Assembly: GCA_036940085.1 (NCBI GenBank)
Contig: JALLBK010000133.1
Coordinates: 1 to 53,437, forward strand
From: Discostella pseudostelligera
Lineage: Eukaryota > Bacillariophyta > Thalassiosirophyceae > Thalassiosirales > Thalassiosiraceae
Direction: 5' to 3'
DNA: 53,437 nucleotides
Positions within the stretch are counted from its first letter, which is position 1, and the number at the start of each line of letters is the position of its first letter. Made by a program: the position numbers and the translations under genes. This document shows positions 41,774 through 52,906 of the stretch, piece after piece. Below the pieces are notes generated by a model. The model was not told the DNA's origin, did not search any database, and saw nothing but the letters and a program-made list of their open reading frames with translations.

Positions 41774-44034
41774 TCAACCACTGTACACGCCAGAGCTGTG
41801 GTTAGTAGCCTTGGAATGCTTCGAAAAAGCCGATTTGCCAGAAACGCTCGGTTCTCGAACTCGGTAATTGTTCGGATGTCCATTAATCATTTCCGATTTC
41901 TTCGATTTTGCAGTCGATACACTCGCACTCGGTTCTTGAGTTCGACAGCTCTCCACCTCTCCGTACGACGAACCATCGTATTGGTGATGATCCTGGTGGT
42001 CAAAGTCTGCTGTGGACTTTCGTGCAAAGTTTGGCTCCGATCGTTCATACTCAATATTTCGATTGGATCCTCCCATTCCATATCGCTCGTGAATATTGTT
42101 GTTGACATAACTGTCTTCTTCCACCGAATAGACATCCTCGTACATGATAGGATTCTGCTGGCCTTCCGCACCCTTTGAAGCCGAGTCGCGCATATACTTT
42201 GACGCTGGGAATTCCCCCGTCGCTTTCCCATCTACATACATGGTTGGCTCGCGCTTTGGCATCATCTGGGGTTCATCGGAATAATACCTACCACTCTCTC
42301 CACCTCTGGTCCGGAAGGAGTTCACAGACATGCCAGGATCAATCCTGCCTTCCTGACCAGGGATATACATTGTTGGATCACGCGATTGCCTTCGTTTCGA
42401 ACCATAGGTACTGAGTGTGGCAAACGACGGATCCTGCGAACGAATCGACATTTGATTGTCTTCATCTGCGTAGGTGCGTTGCAGGGACGGACCACCAGAC
42501 CGACGAGTAAAATTGTACGAGGTTGCTCGACTTGCTCGACTAGCGACACTACCGTCCATAATCGCAAGTCGTGGCCTATCATCCGCTTCGCTCCTAACAC
42601 CATCCATAATGGCCAATCTCTTCTCATAATCAAGGGGCAAATGATTATGCCTATGGTCCTCCGAGTACAGGTCGTTTTGAATCTTCTTCGGTCCATCATC
42701 GTCAGGATCTTTGAAGCAGTTGGTCACACCAAAGCACATGACGGCAATGGCATATCCTCCACAGCATACTAGCGAAAGACAGAGAATAATAATGAGTGCA
42801 ATGGCCCATCCCGCAAGCCCACCATCCTCATCCACATCCGTGTCGACAATAGTAACTTTGGGTGGAGGTGCTGGTACTGGATTAGGTGCTGCCGTTTCTT
42901 CCAAAGCGCAAAGATCATACTCTCCCTTGTTCATGGTGCAAACGTTGAAACTAAAGTCTTCTCCGAGGTTGTCGGTGTCTGAAAACGTTCTGTTTGGATG
43001 GCAAGCAAATAATGAAAGGGGGGTGGAGAAGACAATGAGACGACACGATGATTTGGAGACAAGTCGCAAAAATGGTGTTGCAATCACTACTACTCACAGG
43101 ATCTGTGAATACATCTCATCATAGGAATCACGCACAGCAGTAATCACCGTAGGTCCAAACTTTGCATCCTCCACACGCATTACATGCACATTGTAATAGA
43201 CTAACTCTTCTTCTGTATCGCCAATGGATGCCGTTGATGACACCCGTTCTTCCAATTTCATTATCTGTAATCCTACCACAGTCTCTGCCAAACGAAGTAG
43301 TATGCGTTTCAAGACAGTTTCTAATTCATCTTTGAGTTGGCTCATGGATATACCCTTTGGTAAGCCAGTGAATTCAATACGTAGGGGAATGATTTCATCA
43401 TCATCATCTTCTAATGCAATGGTGGGATATCTCGTGGGTGGATCGGGCTCGACTGGATCGCAGATTTCAGAATTGGGGAAGTTTGTACCGCAGCATGCTT
43501 CGCGGGTGTTGTAGATTGTCCATTCGTCGATGGGTACCTTTTGGGGGCATTGAAGACGTTAGTGAAATTTGAGTGCAGTACAGATGAGACAAATCGAGAA
43601 TAGTATCATCAGAAAATTATGATAGACAGGGGTGACACGAAACGACTTTGCGACCACCAACACCAGCAGCACACTGAACTCACCACTGGCCCCGTAGTAC
43701 ATCCCTCCGCCTTCAACGGATTTACCCACCACGGACAATTGATACCCCTAACACACTCCTCCCATGGATTACCCCCACAATTCCCCGCGAGACTTTGGCA
43801 ATTACCGAATTGATCGGGACAGTAGGGTGGAATGCATTCACAGACACATTTGCCTTGGTTGAATAAGCCGTTGGGGCAGATGACTATATCGCAGACGTAT
43901 GCTTGGCCTTGGACGAAGAGGCTGCCTCCCGGTGGCTTTGTTGACGATGGTGCTGTGGTGAGGATGGCAATGGCAGCGACGACGATGGCCGACGCGGCGG
44001 TGGCTATCGAAGGACGACGACGATTGGATTTCAT
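41774..44034 (-). CDS. NCPWW-family type I membrane protein, member 2
   Basis: Three exons: 43684-44034, 43098-43537 and 41774-42989 (668 aa). After an N-terminal hydrophobic segment comes the Cys-rich module (CVCECIPPYCP, GGNPWEEC, GINCPWW, CTTGP). The splice then leads into an ACCGTNFPNSEIC segment. The roughly 120-residue middle module begins RIEFTGLPKGIS and ends FNVCTMNKGEYDLC. A Pro-rich linker and one membrane span (WAIALIIILCLSLVCCGGYA, then FGVTNCF) follow. The long cytoplasmic tail has RLAIMDG twice, RDPTMYIPGQEG, PKREPTMYVDG and QNPIMYED. Both introns sit at positions homologous to those of member 3, with which it is head-to-head. The ATG at 44034 is chosen; the frame is open to a GTG upstream. 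Function unknown; surface receptor or wall-associated role inferred from layout. Confidence 0.82.
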
Positions 44035-44509
44035 ATTATTCCTGTATGGCACAATTGGGTCGGCTGATCAACAACCGTGCTGAATACGAGGGTGATGGGT
44101 TGAGTGTTATTGATACTTGGTTGTTGATGATGATGTTAGTGCGGCCATTGTCGGCCATGGTCCATGGCCATGGTCAATGCCAATTGTCAATTGTAATGGT
44201 TGGTGGTTGGGCCGACGGCCGCGTCTCCTCTCTCCTCGTTCTCTCTGTGCAGTTTTGACCTCTCTTCCGGGCTGTTTCATTTTTGTACATGTACCTGGAT
44301 TGTGCCCTTTTGGGCCTTGGGCCCATGTGTGGAAAGTCTGTTCCACAAAATGACCAATGCCCGGCTCCGCCCCTGAGCGTTGGCAAAAAATGTTTCTGCA
44401 TGCGGCTTGTTCCTTTTGTCCTCACGCCCGCCTTCACCGCCCTGGCGCTGGATCATCTTCTTCTCTGCATCACGACGTCGTGTTCATCGATAGGTATATT
44501 AATCATATC
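44035..44509. promoter_or_regulatory. Shared promoter of the NCPWW head-to-head pair
   Basis: 475 bp between the start codons of members 2 (-) and 3 (+). It contains a dense palindromic block around 44152-44176 (GGCCATGGTCCATGGCCATGG) and a TTGTCAATTG direct pairing nearby. No E2F-like site is seen. Because it is the only spacer between two paralogues, it is a candidate bidirectional promoter. Confidence 0.5.
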
Positions 44510-46729
44510 ATGAAATCCGTCATCATCACCGTCGTCGTCACCTCCCTCTTGGCCATTCATGTCCACGGAGACTGTGATGCCCCACCCACCGCCTGTGAAT
44601 ATGGCATGTTCCAAGAAACGACATGCTCCTGTCAATGCATACCCCCCTTTTGTCCAGTCGATGGACAATGTATGACGACCACCTCCTGTGAGGATCCATG
44701 GGTGAATTGTCAATTGGGTGTTAATTGCCCGTGGTGGAGAAATTATATGACTACGGACAAGTGTGCTACGGGGCCAAAGGTAAGTTTGCTCATAATTAGT
44801 ACTATTATTTGCAAGCTCTCGCACACCTAGGTATGATGAGATTATTTCATCTACATCAAAACACGCGAACTCACCCATATTGATATTCTGTTTTATCTGA
44901 CTTCAATAATTTCATGTGCATGTGTGTTTAACTCTAGGTGCCAGATGGTCTCTGGGAAGTCTACGGCTCCGAGGAAGAATGCTGCACTGCCAACTTCCCC
45001 ACCTCGTCCACCTGTTACATTGAAATGGCACCCGCCTCACCAACGAAATATCCCACCATCTCCCTCGAAGATGAGGATGGACAAGAAATTGTCCCAATTC
45101 AATTTGTCGCCAATGGCATTTCCGACAATGCTTCCCGTAATAAAATTAAATCGGAAATGGTATCGAGTTTACGAAGGATATTACTACAATTGTCGGAGGA
45201 TATTGAGGAGTTGAAGGTGACGAATGTTCAAGAACGTGCGGTGTCAGCTCGTCGTCGTCGTATTTTGTTGACGAATCATCGTGGTCTGGAGAAGAATTAC
45301 GAGATTGTATTTGATGTGTTTGTGGTCCGAAATGACGAAGTGAACTTTGCCCCTATTATAATTGAAGCTTTACAAAGTTCGTATGAGGAGATAATTTCAC
45401 AGATTCAGTAAGTTATGGTTTCAATGGATCTATGTTGTCGGTTGTTGCTGTATCAAATCTCATTTTCACATTCTACTCCACTATGTATCATCCACCTACC
45501 CAGTTCATATTCCGACATTAAATACTTGGGAGGAAGTACATTTATCAATTTTTGCGCACTGGGGACTGGGGGGTATACCAATTGCGCCACTGAGCCCCCT
45601 GGTCCAGCGCCAGCTCCAGCTCCGGCTTCTGGTANGGACTGGGGGGTATACCAATTGCGCCACTGAGCCCCCTGGTCCAGCGCCAGCTCCGGCTTCTGGT
45701 AGCTTACCCACCATCGTTTATGTAGATCCGACAGTTGAGGAGGGTCTTGCTGGATGGGCTGTTGCCCTCATTGTTATTTTTGTTCTGACTATTGTATTCT
45801 GTGCTGGGTATTGGGTTGGAGTCGTATTCTTTGGTGTTACTAATTGCTTCCACAAGTGCTTCAATGATCGCAGCAACAACAACAAGAAGGGCAAGGATTT
45901 CCAGAATAACATGTACTTGGATGATGCGCTTAGTAAATATTCTCACGATGCCAGAAGTCGAGCTACATATAATTCTCGTCAGCTCATGCTTACGGAACAA
46001 CCGCATTCGCAGATGGGGAACGATGATGTCTTTACCATCAACACCTATCGGGGAAAGGTATCCCGCGATCCTACCATGTACATTCCTGGTCAGGAAGGCA
46101 AGCCGGATCCCGACCCGTACATTCTCAAGCTGACAAATGGGGAGGAGTACAGCCAAAATAGTCACAGGTATTCAAATAGATCATCCATGAAGCCAAAACG
46201 TGAGCCTACCATGTATGTGGATGGAATGCCAATCGATCAGAAAGGTCAACGCGATCCAACAATGTACGTTGGGGAAGACCAACCGAACTACCCTGGATCC
46301 ATCTATGAAGAGGAGGGTTATGTCAATGAAGACGAGGACTATAACCGGTCGGAACAATCGGTCACACGAAAGCATTCGGTGTTTATGGATGAAGCTAGCA
46401 TTCAAGTTGGAGATCAAAGCATAGCAAGCAAATCGGCAAGATCCAGGAAGTCGCGAACCACTAGTGCAAAAAAAGCATCTAGCAACAACACCAAGGAGAA
46501 GCCTGTGCAACGGATGAAATCGGGAGATAGTCACGAAATGTATCCAAGTTATCCACACCTAAATTATCGAGAAGGTCAGGATGAGAAGAGGATGGGCCGT
46601 GATCCATCCATGCAGCAGACCAACGGGGCTGCTAGTTTGTTTGATCTGAATGCCAGTACTCCCAACATAAATGATAGTGCTGTCAGTGGGAAAGGGCACA
46701 CGAGGCAGACACAATCATTCTATAAATAA
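44510..46729 (+). CDS. NCPWW-family type I membrane protein, member 3 (frame broken by assembly duplication)
   Basis: Three exons: 44510-44779, 44938-45407 and 45504-46729. Signal peptide VVVTSLLAIHVHG. The Cys-rich module has CSCQCIPPFCP, EDPWVNC, GVNCPWW and CATGPK. Across the first intron come EECCTANFP and the middle module, with the second intron in the same place as in member 2. The membrane span is WAVALIVIFVLTIVFCAGYW, followed by FFGVTNCF as in member 2. The tail has RDPTMYIPGQEG, PKREPTMYVDG and RDPTMYVGED. Between ectodomain and membrane span a near-perfect 72-base duplication joined by an N at 45635 shifts the frame. Removing one copy plus the N restores phase and gives about 630 aa. 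The gene is thus probably intact. Function unknown. Confidence 0.8.
45563..45701 (+). repeat. Near-perfect 72/66-bp duplication around an N (likely assembly artefact)
   Basis: Copy 1 spans 45563-45634 and copy 2 spans 45636-45701; they are identical except that copy 2 lacks one 6-nt CAGCTC unit. An N lies between them. The arrangement is what overlapping contig ends joined without merging look like. It causes the frameshift in member 3. Confidence 0.85.
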
Positions 46730-46933
46730 GAAGCGGGATGCTCATTCAGTGCGGAGCGGAGTCACTTGATCCCGAGACTTCGATTGTTGCATATTCATTT
46801 CAGTGTAGGTTTGGTATATGAGTAAGATAACTTTAGTGACCTTCCACGCGTCTTTGTCGTTTTAAATTTATGGTACCAAAGCACCCATGATTAGTGCGTC
46901 AGAAGGAGAAGAAGAAGTTCAGTTGTTGTTGTC

Positions 46934-48629
46934 ATGAAAGTCGACGCCCTTGCAATCAAAGATTCCGAAAAGTCATGTTCACCTAATCGCATCGCTCGAT
47001 CACAACAGGATGAATACCTATTGAATGCAAACGAGCTCGCGTCTTTTGTAGACGGAGCGAAACATGCTAACAACCAGGCCCCTTCCTCCTTTCAGCTCCT
47101 TCGTGATGTCCGGACAAAGAGTGATGATGTGGTCACCAAGGTGAGAGGAACAATTGATCAACGAGAGACGAAGTGGATGCATGATGAAGAGAAGGACAAA
47201 GAGAATAGGGCAAAGATAATGCACCAGTTGAATCATTCCCCACGCGAGGACGAATGTGCTATCGGCTGGCAACAATGTTCAGAGTCAACCAACATGCAGG
47301 ATCTTTTCGATTTGCTTGTCAAGCAACATAATGTCTGTGAGGTGTTTTTGACAAAGTTGGAGAATATAGGGAAAGAGCTTGGTTCAGAGTTACGCGAGAA
47401 AGATCACGAGTATGTTACTGCATTAAAGGTTAACTGTCAGGAAGTTGAGCAGTTGCAGAACTGTATTACGGAAGAGCATTCGATCCTGAAAGAGGCGTTT
47501 GCAAGAGAGCTGAAGCTGATTGAGGAGTTACTGATTGCAGATAGGAATTGCATTCTCGGTACACATAAGAGTGAGTTGGACCGCCTCATCTCGAAACGCA
47601 ATGAGGCGGAGACTGCTCGCTTGGAGCAGCAGCGCAAAGTCATTGAGGAGCATCGGCGCGACATCAAGGAATGTGAATCTAAAGGTGTTCGAGATCGTGA
47701 AGAGCTCAAGCAGAAGTTCGAGCCCGAGGTGAGGCGCTTAGAACTCGAGTTAGAGGAGACCCAAGCACAACATCAATTCGATAGTGACGCCCTGGAATAC
47801 AACTATCGAGTGTTGACTGAAATGTCGGAGAATGAAGGATCAGTCAAGAAGCAAAAGAAGCGAATAATGAAAGGAAAGGAGGAGCGCACCCGTGACAAAC
47901 AGGAGAAGAATCAAGCCATAGCGCAGAGGCTTAGGGAGAACAAAGTTCTTGAAGCCGACTGCGAGAGAATTGAGAAACAAGCCAGTGGATTGAAGGAAAA
48001 GTTTGCCCGATTTAAGGTATCCGACGATGAAAAGTTTGAAGCCGTCTTAGCTATGAATACAACTGACCTGCGAAAATTACAACGTGAATTGAAAGAATCC
48101 CAGGATTTCATATTTGGGGGTGCCATCGGTTGGTGAGTGCAATATTATGGCCGGGTTATCACCTCAAAATGATCGCACTCACTTAATCCTGCCGATGCTC
48201 CTTGTCTGCAACCCAAAGTGAAACAGCTGAACAGAGCATTACATCTGATGTAACATGCGATGTTCAATCGAAGTGCAAGCTCGGAGCAGATGGCATTGGA
48301 CTTGAATCAGAGTATGATAACGAGTTCAGCACGATGTGAGTTTGTTCATTGTTGTACTCCTCTGAGCAAATTTGCCGTAACGTTGATCTTCGTTGACGTA
48401 CATGACCTCTCACAGGTTCGACAAAAGCGACGAATGGAGCCAAGCCGAGATACTCATGTCCAACTACAAAAGCATTTTAGAACGACGAGAGGAGCTCAAT
48501 TTGGAATTGGCGTCGGTAGAACGGCAGAACATGGACATGGAGAGGGAACTAGCCGAAAAGCTGAAGGACAAGGTGAACACAGAGCTAGCATTTCCCCCAT
48601 CAAGTCTGATGTCAGCAGTCGGTGAATGA
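46934..48629 (+). CDS. DRC1: Dynein regulatory complex subunit DRC1 (flagellar axoneme)
   Basis: Three exons: 46934-48132, 48219-48335 and 48416-48629 (509 aa). The protein is mostly coiled coil. Landmarks of DRC1 (nexin-dynein regulatory complex) are visible: ALEYNYRVLTEMSENE with the following KKQKKR, then KVSDDEKFEAVLAMN and the tryptophan-ended FGGAIGW. After the two introns comes the C-terminal MSNYKSILERREEL...RQNMDMERELAEK helix. DRC1 is a structural base of the N-DRC linking outer doublets in motile flagella. Its presence argues for flagellated gametes and so for a centric diatom. It is shorter than animal DRC1 (about 740 aa), lacking part of the N-terminal half. Confidence 0.82.
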
Positions 48630-48780
48630 TGCATCCAATGGCCCCCATCGAATCGTAGATTACCGCAGGCTTGGATTTTCAGCCATACTTCATTGTCCAC
48701 AATTACTAAGAACTAATGCTCAGACGTCCATCACCAACCGGGATCGCAACTAGACTTCCAAACTCCACTCAAAGACCAGT

Positions 48781-50296
48781 CTACAACTTTTGCTCCTCCA
48801 AAAACGCAAGCACATTCTCCGCCACGGCATACACCGAATCAGGATCAGCATGGAAATGATGACTCCCACTTAATTGCTTTCGATACACCGGCTTCAACAC
48901 ATCCTTTACTAAATTTTCCGACCACGCCTCGACAGGCCAACCATCGGTGGCTGATAAACAACATACGGGAACTTGGGAGGCATGCACATCGCGATAAAAG
49001 GCCTCGACTTGTTCACGTGTGTAGTATTGCAACGATGGCCATTGGAGACGTGGGTCATGACGAAAGACAATGGATTTAGACGATGTTGGATCGGTGGTTG
49101 TGGATGATGATTTTGCCGCCGGTGTCGTAGCCCGAAGAACCAATTCTCGTGCCGCTTCGTACGATAGGGATTGATCTCCTGGCATTCGTTCGGTAGTACT
49201 CAGCCGTGCTTTTATAGCGACATCCAGATCACTGTACACCTTTGCTCTAGGAGAAGGAGACAATCCTGATCCCTCTTCCGATCCTCCGCCACGATGATTG
49301 GGAAATAATGTTCGATTGCTCTTCAATCTACGCTGACATGCCGCACGGACATGTCGGGCTGCGTCGTTGGCGTTGCGTGCCACCAGCCCCCCCTCGAGTA
49401 ATACAAGTGATGAGAACCATTCAGGAAATGCCGCACAGAGTATGGTAGCGACTCCGGCACCCATGGAGTGACCTACGAGAATGATTTTGTTTTGGGTTGT
49501 GGCAGGCGAGGCATTGTTAGTTGTTGGAGTTGGTGGTGATTCTTTTCCTTTCCCGTTGTCTACAGACTCAGTATTGCGTTTGATGTTCCCCATAGCCGTT
49601 CTACTACCAGTAGTAGAATCAGCATCTTCATTGTTTCCCCACTGCAATGCCTCCACAAGTTCCGCGACATAATAGGCATATTCCGCAAGTAGCTGGGGTG
49701 GCCCGTCAACGGATTTATGTCCTGATTTTCCATGCCCTGGATAATCATTGATCATTGATGACGTTTGGATGGAGTGATGTGAGTGTGAGTGAAATTTACG
49801 ACGAATCAGAGAATTTCATTGAATATAATCTTGTCAAATTGACGCCTACTATTCATTCTTTGATTGCACTCTGTTCCTTAATTGATAACGCACCTGGAAA
49901 ATCTAACGCAACAATCTCTATTTCTGGAACACCCATCGATGTCTTGCCATCATTATTTCTTGCTGCAGTCGAAGAAAACGTAGAAGAATCCATCAACAAT
50001 GGTGCCAATCGATGAAAGGACGCAGCGTTGTCAAGCCACCCGTGCAAGCACAAGATTCTTCTCGTGGGCGACGACGATGCCGCCGCCGCCGACGGGGGCG
50101 ATGGGGCATCAACATCAAAATTGGTCCAATGGCACGTTGCCAATGACATGCCATCCGAGCATTCAAATGTTTGTTCCGTGGCGATAATCATGGATGATGT
50201 TGCTGTTGTTGATAATCTGGTGGATGTGGAACGGATGCTGTTGCCCCTGGAGGTTGTGGATAGGAGACCGATGAGAGGGGTGAATCTCATGGTCAT
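48781..50296 (-). CDS. SERHL-like alpha/beta serine hydrolase
   Basis: Two exons: 49894-50296 and 48781-49736 (452 aa). Alpha/beta hydrolase with oxyanion motif LCLHGWLDNAASF, the strand VALDFPG spliced to HGKSGH, nucleophile elbow VGHSMGAG and C-terminal histidine in SGSHHFH. The motif order and DNAASF are typical of the serine-hydrolase-like (SERHL) family. The N-terminus is Ser/Thr/Arg-rich (LLSTTSRGNSIRST), suggesting organelle targeting. The ATG at 50296 (or the next at 50290) is preferred over upstream ones, which overlap E2F-like promoter motifs. Substrate unknown. It is head-to-head with aminoacylase-1; the start codons are only about 200 bp apart. Confidence 0.82.
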
Positions 50297-50495
50297 GGTC
50301 GGTTTTGGATTCGCGCGGCCAGGCGGCAGTGTTTGTATTTTGGCGGGAAGGACACAGAGCATGGTTCCCGCCATATTATTCGCCAATTATTTCTTCGCCA
50401 CTTTCTTCCCGCCATAAACTTATGAATATGTTCATCCCGCGTTATCTACTCCTATCTACGATACTGGAGGGGCAATTTCTATTCTGCCAATCACC
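50297..50495. promoter_or_regulatory. Compact divergent promoter with three E2F-like sites
   Basis: About 200 bp separate the SERHL-like start (-) and aminoacylase-1 start (+). E2F-like cores: TTTTGGCGGGAAG at 50338-50350, TTCCCGCCAT at 50365-50374 and TTCCCGCCAT at 50406-50415. The first is in the opposite orientation to the other two. Confidence 0.5.
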
Positions 50496-52214
50496 ATGGC
50501 CATCATGGCAGCCCCTACTACCATTACTACCGTCAAACTTTCCCCGGACGAGGCCGAAGCTGGCATCTCCTCCTTCCAATCTATATTACGCATTCCCACC
50601 GTCTCATCCACCGCCCCGACTTCTGGCGCCTATGTCGCCTGCGCTCAGTACATTCTCTCCCAACTCCAATCGATACCATGTCTTGCGTCATCGTCGTTCC
50701 TACTGGAAGAATCCAAAGATTCCAACTATCCGGTAGTTATTGCCAAATGGGAGGGGGTCCATCCGGATTGGCCGGTGATTATACTGAATTCGCATTATGA
50801 TGTTGTGCCTGCCATTTTGGAGGATTGGACAGTAGATCCGTTTGGTGCCGAGCGGAGGGATGGCAAGGTTAGTCGTATCTGATTTGCTCCCTGAATTATT
50901 GCTCTCGCTACGTTCGTGCTCGATTTTATTGTTTCGTCACGCGATAAAATTTCTCACATTGTTTAAATCTTGTCAACGTATCGCCGCGCAAATTCTCAAC
51001 CCCCAATTTCATCAACAACACAGATATATGGAAGGGGTGCACAAGATATGAAATGCGTCTGTATCCAATACATGGAGGCCATTCGCAAACTCCACACCCT
51101 CGATCCAACATTTATGCCCCAACGAACCATCTACTTGACATTCGTACCCGATGAGGAAGTGGGTGGATCAGGAATGCTATCGCTTCTATCATCGAAACTG
51201 TACAATTCACTACCTGGTGTGGCATTGGCACTCGATGAGGGGTTGGCTAGTACCGATGAATCGTACTCGTTATTTTACGGGGAAAGACTACCATGGTGGA
51301 TTGATGTTACTGCCACGGGTAAGACAGGACATGGATCACGTTTTATTGATTGTACAGCGGTAGAACAAATTATTGGTGTTTCGAATAAAGCATTGGCTTT
51401 TCGGAAGGAACAGAGTGATTTATTACACGGAAATGCACAATTGGCAGATCATTCCAATTGTGCTCATTCCGTGGCTGCCAAACGATACAAAATGCTGAAT
51501 GAAACTCGAAAGAATGGTAAAGTGACCTTGGGGGATGTTACCAGTCTCAATATTACAACCTTGGAGGCTGGTGTGAAGGTGGGAGACACCTACGCGTACA
51601 ATTGTGTACCACCGTTGGCCAAATGCAGTTTGGATATCCGTATTAGTCCACATGTCGAACCAAAAGAAATTAGTGACATGATGGATACATGGTGTCGGGA
51701 ATGTTCATCATCGGTGGAGGAGGGGTATGAAGTGAAGTGGAAGAGTATGCTGGACATGGGGCCGAGGAGTAATACGCATGCAGTAACAGAAGTGGATGCC
51801 AATAGCAATCCGTGGTATATGGTGTTTACGTCGGCTATGCACGATATGGGATATGAAGTGGTACCGCAGATATTTCCAGCAGCGACGGATTCACGATTTT
51901 TACGTCAATTGGGCATTCGGGCATTTGGATTTAGCCCTATGCGGAATACAGAGGTAAGTATGAGGACGTGACATACTTTGCAAAGTCGATGTACATTTAT
52001 GCTCGATTTTGTTCTGAGCGAGTGATTTTCCTGACCAATGCCACCATTTCGCTTTCGTCTGTCATAGATTATGCTGCATGAAAACGATGAGTATTTGGAA
52101 GAATCTGTTTTCATCGAGGGTATTGAAGTTTATGTTGGATTGATCCAGGCTCTTGGATTGGTGACAGAGTTTGATGATGATCAACAACAATATATCACAG
52201 TGCCGACATCATAG
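50496..52214 (+). CDS. ACY1: Aminoacylase-1 (M20 family N-acyl-amino-acid amidohydrolase)
   Basis: Three exons: 50496-50867 (donor GTTAGT), 51024-51953 and 52068-52214 (482 aa). Zinc amidohydrolase that frees amino acids from N-acyl forms. Metal and catalytic motifs appear in order: ILNSHYDVVPA, YGRGAQDMKCV, FVPDEEVGGSG (catalytic Glu pair), ALDEGLAST and the late MLHENDEYLEE histidine. The HGSRF of the dimerisation lid is also present. Length and order match animal ACY1 with a small N-terminal extension. The first ATG at 50496 is used. It is cytosolic by analogy. It shares a very short divergent promoter with the SERHL-like gene. Confidence 0.9.
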
Positions 52215-52417
52215 AGGGTAATATTAGTGATCAAGTCATTGATGGCTAATAGCAATATGGATTCGCAGTGCTATTTGGGCTTTGGATACGACCACCCTTT
52301 GCAGGCTTGCAAAGATGAGCATCGACGCAGGGCCGAGCAACGAATTCAAATGTTGTTCACACATTATATCAACAATCATCAAAGACTTTGTCGTCTGTCG
52401 ACTACCAGACCATTACT

Positions 52418-52906
52418 TTAAGAGCTATTCAAGTGCAACTTGTCAGTACCACAATCATCATCCATTCGAATTGCCGCAAAGCGGTCAGCAATCATCCACG
52501 CCCTCGTCGTTGACCATTCAGATGTCCTCTTGGATACTCTTGATAGCTTTTCTATGTCACATGTTCCATTATTGTTCTGACGGTAGTGCTCAGCTAGTAC
52601 GGCAGCGATGTGAGAACGTCTAGCTTGTTCAGCGTATCTTGCCGAGCCCAAGAATACCTCGATGCCCAAACACTCGCACAGCTGATCATGTGTCATTACT
52701 TCTCCGGGTGGTAAATCTTTAATCTCTTGTGAGACTCGTCGTGCGTCGTCGATGACTGTTTGACGGAAACGATTTCTATCCTTGGAGGAGTACCATGTCA
52801 TGGACTTGTCGCTCTTGGAATCAACGGAGTACACTACCATCTCGCTGTACTCTGAAAATGTCACTGCTCGAGGAGTAGATCGGGAGGAAAAATTGGAGGT
52901 AGACAT
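52418..52906 (-). CDS. Diatom-type conserved hypothetical protein
   Basis: Single exon, 162 aa from the first ATG (52906). After a Ser-rich start the motif VTFSEYSEMVVYSV is followed by MTWYSSKDRNRFRQ. Then come CLGIEVF, QARRSHIAAVLAEHYRQ and a Ser-rich helical end. I recall this order (beta strand, WYSxxD/E, a short GLE-like motif, then VLxEQxRQ) from many short diatom proteins of unknown function. The exact family name is not known to me. It converges with aminoacylase-1. Confidence 0.6.
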   Translation of the reverse strand: MSTSNFSSRSTPRAVTFSEYSEMVVYSVDSKSDKSMTWYSSKDRNRFRQTVIDDARRVSQEIKDLPPGEVMTHDQLCECLGIEVFLGSARYAEQARRSHIAAVLAEHYRQNNNGTCDIEKLSRVSKRTSEWSTTRAWMIADRFAAIRMDDDCGTDKLHLNSS

